A DNA stretch of 6,582 bases from Chloroflexota bacterium (lineage in GTDB: Bacteria; Chloroflexota; Anaerolineae; Anaerolineales; UBA11858). The stretch is taken from positions 1 to 6,582 of the forward strand of contig DAOUWT010000150.1 of assembly GCA_030666985.1 (NCBI GenBank), read 5' to 3'. Position numbers and translations under genes: made by a program. This document shows, piece by piece, positions 1 through 5,007 of the stretch (positions within the stretch are counted from its first letter, which is position 1; every line of letters starts with the position of its first letter). The notes beneath the pieces are model-generated. The model had not been told where the DNA came from. It saw nothing but the letters and a program-made list of their open reading frames with translations, and made no database searches.

Positions 1-475
1 GAAGAGAGCCGTCCGCTCCAATTGTGATAGTCTCAACAATAGCTCCAGTCACTCCTTGTGTACCATAATAATTCATGTGCACATTAAAGGTGTCACCGGG
101 GGGAAAGTTCAACCCTTGGATGGTTATAGCCTCATCTTTGGTGATATTCATAATACCAAAGGTTGGGTAACCCGTATAGGAAGGCGGAATTACAACTTCT
201 TTGGGTATATCATTATAAAACCAATTGTATGTGTAATATCCTGAAGTAGTACTCTCTAGCCGGATGGCTATCTTCTCTTGCCCGTGGAAAACCTCCGGAA
301 TCGAAAACGTCAACGTGAGCCTCCCTCCCGCCCCGCTGTTAATCGTATCAACTACGGTGCCGCCAATCCCTTGTGTCCCATAAAAGTTCATGTGAACATT
401 GAATGTATCACCCGCCGGGAAATTACTTGTCTGGATGGTGACTGAAGTATCCTGAACGACAGCTGTTATAACGAA
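1..475 (-). repeat. tandem domain duplication, 315-bp (105-codon) period
   Basis: DNA at 56-108 and 371-423 aligns without gaps at a 315-bp offset. Both begin TTGTGT and cover the YGTQG and DTFNVHM codons. Copy 1 spans roughly residues 57-161. Copy 2 starts near residue 162 and is cut by the window edge. The copies differ at many third positions, so the duplication is old. More copies may lie to the left. Confidence 0.75.
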
Positions 476-643
476 AGTAGGAACAATCATAGCGGGCACA
501 TTGGGTAAATTGCGATTCGAGATAACAAGACTTTCTTGAACATTATCTACTTGTCGTAAAATACTTGTAATGCCACCGATAAGACTTATGACACTAAACA
601 CTATTCCAAGTATGCCAAGTATTCTTCTTTTTTTGCTCATCAT
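1..643 (-). CDS. membrane-anchored surface protein with tandem 105-residue domains (3' end off window)
   Basis: This is a 214-codon open frame entering from the left edge with no stop, so only the N-terminal part is visible. It starts at a double ATG (643 or 640). An AGAGG Shine-Dalgarno at 650-646 leaves 2 nt to the first ATG and 5 nt to the second, so 640 is the better start. Residues 3-7 are SKKRR, followed by a hydrophobic segment at about 8-29, then an extracytoplasmic region. That looks like a signal anchor, since no clear signal-peptidase site is seen. The exported part repeats a domain: NFPAGDTFNVHM at 74-85 recurs as NFPPGDTFNVHM at 179-190, each followed by a YGTQG motif. Copy 1 ends in YNWFYND at 139-145. 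I recall this domain from exported proteins of Chloroflexota, but I know no function for it. A beta-sandwich fold and a role in cell-surface binding are guesses. Confidence 0.8.
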   Translation of the reverse strand, partial: MMSKKRRILGILGIVFSVISLIGGITSILRQVDNVQESLVISNRNLPNVPAMIVPTFVITAVVQDTSVTIQTSNFPAGDTFNVHMNFYGTQGIGGTVVDTINSGAGGRLTLTFSIPEVFHGQEKIAIRLESTTSGYYTYNWFYNDIPKEVVIPPSYTGYPTFGIMNITKDEAITIQGLNFPPGDTFNVHMNYYGTQGVTGAIVETITIGADGSL

Positions 644-733
644 AACCTCTACCAACACAATAGATTCAACAAGTTTTTCTCAACCAGACCCTCAACTTTT
701 CCAAATCGTGATGATGTCGGGCAAAACTAATTT

Positions 734-742
734 ATAATATCA
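734..742 (-). promoter_or_regulatory. possible extended -10 promoter for the surface-protein gene
   Basis: On the minus strand, TGATATTAT runs from 742 to 734, which fits an extended -10 (TGn followed by TATTAT). No convincing -35 lies 16-18 bp upstream. It would give a leader of about 85 nt to the start at 640/643. The AT-rich setting makes chance matches likely. Confidence 0.3.
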
Positions 743-880
743 ATTGATGCCTAGCTCTTTTATTTGTAGCATGTTCTTCGCTTGAAGTATAGGCTATTTT
801 CAACATACCTGTAAGCACATCAAACCCCATATAATAAAAATTTCTTAAACAACCATAATGCTCTAAAAAAATCTGTGTGA

Positions 881-899
881 ATCCATGTCCCTAAAAAGG
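881..899 (+). repeat. short dispersed repeat, copy 1
   Basis: ATCCATGTCCCTAAAAAGG here matches ATCCGTGTCCCAAAAAGG at 1899-1916 with one substitution and one extra T. Here it has no gene downstream in the same direction, while the other copy abuts gatC. It may be a remnant of the same intergenic repeat family. Confidence 0.5.
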
Positions 900-994
900 C
901 CAGTCTATGACTCCCGCCCCCTCAAAAACCTAACACCCTCCCCACTCCTCATACACCTCACCTATGATTCCCTCGCGTCCCGCTTGCGGAGTTC

Positions 995-1120
995 CTACCA
1001 CCTTTCAATATCTAACCCTTCTACAACTTTGAAATGCTTATCTCGTGTTGCCAATATAAGATTTCGTTGTATCGCGATAGCGGCAATCCAAATATCATTT
1101 GCGGGAATAGGATTCCTGTT
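995..1120 (-). pseudogene. vapC: VapC-type PIN toxin, C-terminal remnant
   Basis: Read on the minus strand, the frame ending at TAG 997-995 encodes PIPANDIWIAAIAIQ (from about 1111) and then LILATRDKHFKVVEGL, finishing IERW. This is the recognisable end of a VapC PIN-domain ribonuclease. The ND of NDIWIAA and the D of TRDKHF match the last two conserved acidic motifs of the family. The N-terminal ~90-95 residues, including the first catalytic Asp and central Glu, are absent, and no start codon serves the piece. Upstream, the frame is open only to a stop at 1150-1148 through antitoxin sequence. The remnant overlaps the end of the antitoxin gene in another frame, as expected from a deletion joining the antitoxin's last codons to the toxin's final quarter. 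It cannot be an active nuclease. The extent of the loss is inferred from typical VapC length (130-140 residues). Confidence 0.85.
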
Positions 1121-1322
1121 CGCAACCTGCTTCAATGGTTTCACGCATTACTTCTAAATCTTCAATAGGAATAGTCCCCGCAAATTTGAGCAGGTCTTTA
1201 CCGGGAGTTCCTTCTTCTGTTAAAGATTCCAGAGTGCGAACAAAAGACAAAACCTGATATTGAAAATTGTTCGGCAGTATTTGTACCTTCTCATAAATTT
1301 CAGTTGCAATCGGCATGACCAT
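1095..1322 (-). CDS. VapB-like antitoxin with a deletion-altered C terminus
   Basis: This 75-residue protein has a helical N-terminal segment (EIYEKVQILPNNFQYQVLSF, about 8-27) like DUF2281-type antitoxins. It then has the motif TPGKDLLKFAGTIPIEDLEV (39-58) and METIEAGCE-type ending residues (GCE at 66-68), typical of antitoxins encoded just ahead of vapC. The start is ATG 1322, since GAGGAG at 1334-1329 sits 6 nt upstream; the ATG two codons later would be 12 nt away. After GCEQ the sequence (ESYSRK) is unlike the family. It is the vapC DNA read in the wrong frame, ending at a TGA inside the toxin remnant. The DNA-binding and regulatory part may survive, but the natural toxin partner does not. 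It could still neutralise a related toxin elsewhere or simply be decaying. The family assignment is from pattern recognition. Confidence 0.75.
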   Translation of the reverse strand: MVMPIATEIYEKVQILPNNFQYQVLSFVRTLESLTEEGTPGKDLLKFAGTIPIEDLEVMRETIEAGCEQESYSRK

Positions 1323-1369
1323 AGTATTCTCCTCAACCTAAATCCATTTTAGACATCCACACTATATAA

Positions 1370-1392
1370 CACAGCGACGAATCTTTGCTGTG
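1370..1392. repeat. small inverted repeat upstream of the antitoxin
   Basis: CACAGC (1370-1375) and GCTGTG (1387-1392) form a 6-bp stem with an 11-nt loop. It lies directly upstream, in the minus direction, of a TTATAT box at 1369-1364 that could be a -10. It could be an antitoxin operator, but no -35 is evident and the assignment is weak. Confidence 0.35.
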
Positions 1393-1402
1393 AGCATGTC
1401 CC

Positions 1403-1432
1403 GTTTGTGGAGGGGTGTAGCCGTCCACAAAC
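1403..1432. repeat. perfect 9-bp hairpin in the antitoxin spacer
   Basis: GTTTGTGGA (1403-1411) and TCCACAAAC (1424-1432) are perfectly complementary around a 12-nt loop. Inside it, GG/CC can add two more pairs after one mismatch. CATG occurs on both sides (1395-1398, 1432-1435). It sits between the stop of the 1458-1682 gene and the start of the next, but no T-run follows on either strand, so it is not a standard terminator. It may be an mRNA processing or stabilising hairpin, or a copy of a short palindromic intergenic repeat. Confidence 0.6.
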
Positions 1433-1457
1433 ATGTTACAGATACGCTAATGCTTTC

Positions 1458-1682
1458 TCAATTTTGTTCTTCAGCGAGCTTTAAGCTTTGCCTTTTGAGG
1501 ATAGGAATCAACGCACGCAAAGCTTCGTTGACTGAAGCATTGTCAGGAAAATACTGACTTAAATCAGGGTCAATGACAACAACATTTGTGCCTTCAGCAT
1601 ACCTGTTCGCGTATTTTCCACGCACACCTTTGCTAAAATCATATTCTTCTAACATATCGGGGTCATTAGACATTACTTTCAT
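1458..1682 (-). CDS. antitoxin-like small protein, orphan
   Basis: This 74-residue protein contains YDFSKGVRGKYANRYAEGTN (14-33), then VVVIDPDLSQYFPDNASVNEALRAL split over 34-58. That pattern is common in small antitoxin-like proteins of cyanobacteria and Chloroflexota. The second half suits a short strand and helices for dimerising and binding operator DNA. The start is ATG 1682, with AAAGGA (1694-1689) 6 nt upstream. A perfect TATAAT lies further upstream at 1750-1745. No toxin follows: only 135 bp with hairpins separates it from the next gene, which encodes another antitoxin. The natural partner class is not known to me with certainty. It could also be a stand-alone regulator. Confidence 0.7.
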   Translation of the reverse strand: MKVMSNDPDMLEEYDFSKGVRGKYANRYAEGTNVVVIDPDLSQYFPDNASVNEALRALIPILKRQSLKLAEEQN

Positions 1683-1712
1683 AGTAGTTCCTTTCTCTTT
1701 TCGTTGCTTTTC

Positions 1713-1720
1713 TAGCGCTA
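1713..1720. promoter_or_regulatory. palindrome TAGCGCTA, possible operator
   Basis: This perfect 8-bp palindrome lies between the putative -10 (1750-1745) and the start codon (1682) of the antitoxin-like gene. Its position inside the leader suits an autoregulatory operator, as antitoxins usually repress their own genes. No second copy is nearby, so the role is inferred. Confidence 0.3.
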
Positions 1721-1744
1721 ATTATTCGTATATCATCCATCAGA

Positions 1745-1750
1745 ATTATA
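1745..1750 (-). promoter_or_regulatory. -10 box TATAAT for the antitoxin-like gene
   Basis: The minus strand reads TATAAT, preceded by T, in the gap that separates this gene from the divergent gatC. The -35 region 16-17 bp upstream is poor (TGCCGA). The distance to the start gives a leader of about 55-60 nt. Confidence 0.45.
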
Positions 1751-1827
1751 ACACGCCCCCGACTTCTCGGCAGACATCCCCTCCTACCTCGCAACCCGCA
1801 ACTTGCTCCTCATCACCTCATTCCCCA

Positions 1828-1857
1828 TTACCTCATCCCCACCATCCATGATAAAAT
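1828..1857 (+). promoter_or_regulatory. possible promoter for gatC-gatA
   Basis: TTACCT at 1828-1833 and TAAAAT at 1852-1857 are 18 bp apart. The -10 matches consensus at five of six positions, the -35 at only three. Transcription would start near 1865, leaving a leader of about 58 nt that contains the 10-bp repeats. It is the best candidate in the 240-bp divergent gap, but weak. Confidence 0.35.
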
Positions 1858-1880
1858 ACTCACAACAACAAAGTTTTTAT

Positions 1881-1916
1881 CCGCGTTCATCAGCGTTCAT
1901 CCGTGTCCCAAAAAGG
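1881..1916 (+). repeat. 10-bp tandem repeat and dispersed repeat feeding the gatC ribosome-binding site
   Basis: Units CCGCGTTCAT (1881-1890), CAGCGTTCAT (1891-1900) and the diverged CCGTGTCCCA (1901-1910) run in tandem. The last unit with the following AAAAGG repeats the sequence at 881-899. The AAGGA at 1913-1917 is the gatC Shine-Dalgarno, so part of the translation signal lies inside the repeat. Similar 'ATCCGCGTTCATC' strings are a common intergenic motif in several bacterial groups. Confidence 0.55.
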
Positions 1917-1922
1917 AAACCC

Positions 1923-2246
1923 ATGCCCCAAGAAAAAATCACCCCCCAAGTCTTCCAACGCCTCGTAAACCTGGCCGCCTTCGACCTCTCCCCCGCTGAA
2001 TCCGAGTACCTCCGCCGGGAACTGAACAACCAGCTCGTCTCCATCGAAATCCTCGAATCTATTTCCATTGACGCCGAAGTGGAAGCCGCTGCCCACGGCG
2101 TGCCCTACCCCCCGGAGCGATCCCCCGCCTTCCGCGCCGACGAGTGGATCACCGACCCCCACCGGGCCGACATCCTCGCCCAAGCCCCGGAGATGGAAGA
2201 CGGCTACATCGTCGTCCCCGACATCGCCCAAGAGGAATTGGAGTAA
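1923..2246 (+). CDS. gatC: Asp-tRNA(Asn)/Glu-tRNA(Gln) amidotransferase subunit C
   Basis: GatC is the small subunit that stabilises GatA on GatB in the cytoplasmic amidotransferase, which converts misacylated Glu-tRNA(Gln) and Asp-tRNA(Asn) to the amidated forms. The protein has 107 residues, slightly longer than the usual 90-100. Its N-terminal helices include VNLAAFDLSPAESEYL (15-30), matching the family's 'ARLELSEEE' region. The later RADE (71-74), ILAQAPEMEDGYIVVPDI (84-101) segment matches the family's closing 'APEEEDGFFVVP' motif. ATG 1923 is chosen because AAGGA at 1913-1917 sits 5 nt upstream and because GatC homology begins there. An in-frame ATG 40 codons earlier lies in repeat sequence. 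The stop is two bases from gatA, so the two are almost certainly co-transcribed. Acidic residues in place of some hydrophobic ones in 48-56 are unremarkable for this poorly conserved subunit. Confidence 0.9.
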   Translation: MPQEKITPQVFQRLVNLAAFDLSPAESEYLRRELNNQLVSIEILESISIDAEVEAAAHGVPYPPERSPAFRADEWITDPHRADILAQAPEMEDGYIVVPDIAQEELE

Positions 2247-2248
2247 CC

Positions 2249-3844
2249 ATGACCTTCGCCGACACCTCCGCCCACAAAATAGCCCGTCTAGTCCGCAGCG
2301 GCAAAGTCTCCGCCGTAGAAATTCTTGAAAGCCACCTGGAGCGCGTCAAAGCCGTAGATGGCCGCTCCGGAGTCCTAGAACCCAGCCCCATCACTGCCGA
2401 AGACAAAGAAAAGGTGCACGCCTTCATCACCCTCACCGAGGAGAGCGCCCGCGCCCAGGCCCAGGAAATTGACGCCATGGTCGCCAACGGAGAAAACCCC
2501 GGCCCCCTGGCTGGCGTCCCCTTCACCGCCAAAGACATCTTCACCGTCAAGGGCGTGCCCTCCACCGCCGCCTCCAAAATCCTCTCCAATTACCGCGCCC
2601 CCTACACCGCCACCGCCGTGCAGCGCGTCCTAGACGCCGGGGGAATCCTCCTTGGCAAAGTCAATTTGGATGAATTTACCTATGGCTCCTCGAGCGAATC
2701 CTCCGCCTTCAAGCCTGCTCCCCGCAACCCGTGGGATACTTCTAAAGTCACCGGGGGATCATCCGGGGGAAGCGCGGCTGCCGTGGCCGTGGGGGCGGGC
2801 GCACTCTCGCTGGGAACCGACACCGGGGGATCGATCCGCCACCCGGCCTCGTTCTGCGGAACCGTGGGGATGAAACCCACCTACGGGAGAGTCTCCCGCT
2901 ACGGGCTGATCGCCTTCGGCTCCTCCCTGGATTGTCCCGGCCCCCTGGCGCGGAACGTGACCGACGCCGCCCTCCTCCTCCAGGCTATGGCCGGCCCCGA
3001 CCGTCACGACAGCACCGCCGCCACCGTCCCCGTCCCCGACTACCTCGCTGAGCTAGAGAAAGGCGTGCGCGGCATGAGAATTGGCCTCTCACCCGATTTC
3101 TTCCGCGTCACCTACTTTGACGCCGACACTGGAGAAATCCGCGAAAGAGCCATCCCCGAGGACATTAAAGCAGCCATAGAAAGCGTGGCCGGATACCTGG
3201 CCCAACTGGGAGCCGACATCATCACCGATATTCCTATGCCGCATACCAAATACGGCATCCCTACTTATTTTGTCATCTCTCGCGTGGAGGCATCCTCTAA
3301 CCTGCACCGTTTCGATGGCGTGAAATACGGCTACCGGGCAGAGCAATCTTTTGCAGACCTGCGCGAAATGTACCGCCTCACGCGCGGAGAAGCCTTCGGC
3401 GAACAGCCCAAACTGCGCATTTTAATGGGTATTTACGTCAGCGCGGCGCAATTCCAAAAGCAGTATTACCAACTCGCTCTGCGGGCCCGCGCCCTCATGC
3501 GCCAGGATTTCGAGACCATCTTCGACCCTGCCGGAGACTACAAACTCGACGCCCTCCTCACCCCCACCGTGCCCTCCACCGCCTTCCCCATTGGCGGCGT
3601 ATATGGCGACACGGTGCTCATGCAATACTCCGACCAATTCACCGTCACCACCAACCACGCCGGAATCCCCGGTCTCTCCATCCCCGCCGGATTTGACGGA
3701 AACGCCCTCCCCATCGGAGCGCAACTCCTCGGCCCCGACTTCACCGAGGGACGCCTTCTCCGCATTGCCCGCGCCTACGAGTGTGTCACAGAGCACGAGG
3801 CTTGGCGGGCAAAGCGGCCTCCGGTGGTGGAGAAGTACGGGTGA
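2249..3844 (+). CDS. gatA: Asp-tRNA(Asn)/Glu-tRNA(Gln) amidotransferase subunit A
   Basis: GatA is the amidase subunit, releasing ammonia from glutamine for transfer to the misacylated tRNA on GatB. All three residues of the amidase-signature triad are present: Lys95 in VPFTAKD, cis-Ser171 in GGSSGGSAAA (169-178) and nucleophile Ser195 in DTGGSIRHPAS (191-201). The 24-residue gap between the serines equals that in characterised GatA. GTVGMKPTYGRVSRYGLIAF (204-223) and the C-terminal GIPGLSIPAG (472-481) are also typical. ATG 2249 is supported by GGAG (2240-2243), 5 nt upstream and overlapping the end of gatC; an upstream in-frame ATG at 2144 would lie wholly in gatC. At 531 residues it is about 45 longer than usual. 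The extra residues fall near 36-57 and 285-302, on the surface rather than in the active site (inference). Its TGA stop lies in a repeat shared with the end of the next gene. Confidence 0.95.
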   Translation: MTFADTSAHKIARLVRSGKVSAVEILESHLERVKAVDGRSGVLEPSPITAEDKEKVHAFITLTEESARAQAQEIDAMVANGENPGPLAGVPFTAKDIFTVKGVPSTAASKILSNYRAPYTATAVQRVLDAGGILLGKVNLDEFTYGSSSESSAFKPAPRNPWDTSKVTGGSSGGSAAAVAVGAGALSLGTDTGGSIRHPASFCGTVGMKPTYGRVSRYGLIAFGSSLDCPGPLARNVTDAALLLQAMAGPDRHDSTAATVPVPDYLAELEKGVRGMRIGLSPDFFRVTYFDADTGEIRERAIPEDIKAAIESVAGYLAQLGADIITDIPMPHTKYGIPTYFVISRVEASSNLHRFDGVKYGYRAEQSFADLREMYRLTRGEAFGEQPKLRILMGIYVSAAQFQKQYYQLALRARALMRQDFETIFDPAGDYKLDALLTPTVPSTAFPIGGVYGDTVLMQYSDQFTVTTNHAGIPGLSIPAGFDGNALPIGAQLLGPDFTEGRLLRIARAYECVTEHEAWRAKRPPVVEKYG

Positions 3845-3884
3845 TTAGGAATCAGGGACTAGTGATTAGGTGATTAGTCCCCCT
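3842..3884 (+). repeat. stop-rich dispersed repeat, copy A (end of gatA)
   Basis: AGGAATCAGGGACTAG at 3847-3862 matches 4912-4927 at 15 of 16 positions, and AGTCCCCCT at 3876-3884 matches 4949-4957 exactly. Between them are GTGATTAG units (3841-3848, 3863-3869 and 3870-3877, overlapping or partial). The gatA TGA (3842-3844) is in the first unit. The repeat carries TGA and TAG in several frames. Confidence 0.65.
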
Positions 3885-4015
3885 CTGCACCCTCTGGCTC
3901 TTTTGTATCCTTTGCACCCTCTGGCTCTTCTGCACCCTCTGGCTCTTTTGCCTCTTCTGCCCCCTCTGGCTCTTCTGCCCCCTTTGCCCCCTCTACCCCC
4001 TCTGCCCCCTCTATG
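3881..4015 (+). repeat. 9-bp tandem repeat, 15 units, ending on the kinase start codon
   Basis: The tract divides cleanly into fifteen 9-mers. Common forms are CCCTCTGGC, TCTTCTGCC and CCCTCTGCA, and the last unit is CCCTCTATG, whose ATG starts the kinase gene. Identical CCTCTGGCTC cores at 3891, 3918, 3936 and 3963 are spaced 27, 18 and 27 bp apart, all multiples of nine. The plus strand is almost pure pyrimidine with regular G. In the kinase frame it is open back to a TAG at 3875-3877 and would read as Pro/Ser/Ala/Gly/Phe triplets, but it has no ATG, GTG or TTG start codon in that frame, so I treat it as untranslated leader. Confidence 0.9.
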
Positions 4016-4927
4016 AACCCCAAAGCCGCCGTCTTCGGCAACGTCACTCTCGACATCATCTGCCAAACCGTCAACGATGTCCCGCGCCACGAGTCCATCG
4101 CCTTCGAGCGTGCCCTCATCTCACCGGGGGGATGCGCGTCCAATGTCGCCCTCGGCCTGGCGCATCTGGGCGTGGATGTCGCTCTCATTGCCCGCCTGGG
4201 GGATGGAGACGCCGCCGCCCTTGTCCGCACCCACTGGGAAAAGGCCAACATTGACCTCACCCATCTCAAAGTGGTGGAGGGGGATTCAACCGGCGTCAGC
4301 GTGGGTTTGGTGGATAAAGACCGCCAGCCGCGTTTCGTGCATACCCCCGGCGCAAACGCCCACCTGAGCGTGGACACCCTTCCTGGGGAGTGGTTGGTCA
4401 AAAGCGGGAGCCGTTTCCTCCACGTGGCGGGATACTTCGTCCTCCCCGGCCTGCTCACCCCCCACCTGGCCGAACCCCTGGCCCAGGCCCGCTCCGCCGG
4501 GATGGCCACCTCCCTGGACGTTGTCACCTCCCCCGCCATGGACGACCCCTCCCCGCTCTGGCCCTGCCTCCCCCACCTAGACTACTTCCTCTGCAACCGC
4601 CACGAAGCGCAGCGCATCACCGGGGAGAGCGATCCCCACGCCGCTGCCCAATCCCTGCGGGAAAGAGGGGCGCACACCGTCATCGTCAAACTAGGCGCAA
4701 ACGGCTGCTGGGCAGAAAACGCCCAAATCGCGGAGCGCATCCCCACCCCCCAGGTGAATGTAGTCGACACCACCGGGGCCGGGGACGCTTTCGCAGCCGG
4801 CCTCATCTCCGCCCTCCTCCACGGTGAGGATTTGCCATCCGCCTGCCGGGCCGGGAACCGCGCCGGGGCCAAGGTCGTGCAATCCCTGGGCGCGGTTGAG
4901 GTGTGGTTGTCAGGAATCAGGGATTAG
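4013..4927 (+). CDS. PfkB/ribokinase-family carbohydrate kinase
   Basis: This 304-residue cytoplasmic kinase should phosphorylate a sugar or nucleoside hydroxyl with ATP. Visible family features are an N-terminal strand with Asp14 (FGNVTLDII, 8-16), GGCASNVALGLAHLG at 39-53 (PfkB signature 1), an N-x-x-E motif at 195-198 (CNRHEAQRITG), and DTTGAGDAFAAG at 252-263 (signature 2) with Asp258 as catalytic base. The substrate cannot be read from sequence; ribokinase-, fructokinase- and adenosine-kinase-like roles are all possible. ATG 4013 is the first start available in frame and fits the family's N terminus. It has no Shine-Dalgarno, because a pyrimidine-only 9-bp repeat runs right up to it. It may be co-transcribed with gatA (168-bp gap) but has no obvious functional link. 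The last residues (SGIRD) and the TAG stop come from a dispersed repeat also found after gatA. Confidence 0.9.
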   Translation: MNPKAAVFGNVTLDIICQTVNDVPRHESIAFERALISPGGCASNVALGLAHLGVDVALIARLGDGDAAALVRTHWEKANIDLTHLKVVEGDSTGVSVGLVDKDRQPRFVHTPGANAHLSVDTLPGEWLVKSGSRFLHVAGYFVLPGLLTPHLAEPLAQARSAGMATSLDVVTSPAMDDPSPLWPCLPHLDYFLCNRHEAQRITGESDPHAAAQSLRERGAHTVIVKLGANGCWAENAQIAERIPTPQVNVVDTTGAGDAFAAGLISALLHGEDLPSACRAGNRAGAKVVQSLGAVEVWLSGIRD

Positions 4928-4957
4928 GTGACCAGGCAATTAGGAACCAGTCCCCCT
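4912..4957 (+). repeat. stop-rich dispersed repeat, copy B (end of the kinase gene)
   Basis: AGGAATCAGGGATTAG (4912-4927) matches copy A at 15 of 16 positions, and AGTCCCCCT (4949-4957) matches exactly. The kinase stop TAG (4925-4927) and its last four or five codons are part of the repeat. The spacing between the two blocks differs from copy A (21 versus 13 bp). Confidence 0.65.
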
Positions 4958-5007
4958 TGTGTAGCCAGGGTATATCTTTCTATTGTCAGTGGCGTGGCGG
5001 TATGGGG

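Larger units (their letters stand above)
644..994. other. gene-free AT-rich stretch
   Basis: No coding region can be supported on either strand. The stretch holds the possible promoter for the leftward surface-protein gene and a short dispersed repeat at 881-899 that resembles the sequence in front of gatC. Close to the toxin remnant there is a C-rich strand (about 905-960) and a small CCG-CTTG-CGG hairpin (981-990) with no T-run. I see no tRNA, sRNA motif or terminator of normal strength. Confidence 0.6.

Noticed and set aside
980..990. Rho-independent terminator after the vapC remnant
   Set aside because: The CCG-CTTG-CGG stem is only 3-4 bp and is not followed by a T-run on the minus strand.
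885..1157. 90-residue plus-strand open frame
   Set aside because: It lies antisense to the vapC remnant and antitoxin, which show recognisable protein motifs on the minus strand. Its own product has no motif and lies partly in repeat-like sequence.
1573..1922. Plus-strand open frames ahead of gatC, including an in-frame extension of gatC to 1803
   Set aside because: The first is antisense to the antitoxin-like gene and ends in low-complexity residues. The gatC extension adds 40 residues from repeat DNA with no family similarity, while ATG 1923 has a well-placed Shine-Dalgarno.
2144..2248. Upstream start for gatA
   Set aside because: It would put 35 Arg/Pro-rich residues inside gatC's frame-shifted sequence. 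ATG 2249 has GGAG 5 nt upstream and fits the family's N terminus.
3881..4015. CRISPR-like array
   Set aside because: Units are contiguous 9-mers with no unique spacers of 25-40 bp, so this is a minisatellite.
3866..4539. Minus-strand open frames rich in GAEEPEG-type repeats, resembling a low-complexity acidic protein
   Set aside because: The repeat is simply the complement of the 9-bp pyrimidine tract. The rest is antisense to the kinase, whose catalytic motifs are clear.
4928..5007. Terminator between the convergent kinase and flavoprotein genes
   Set aside because: Only weak 4-bp stems (CCCT with AGGG) are visible and there is no T-run, so I could not support a terminator.
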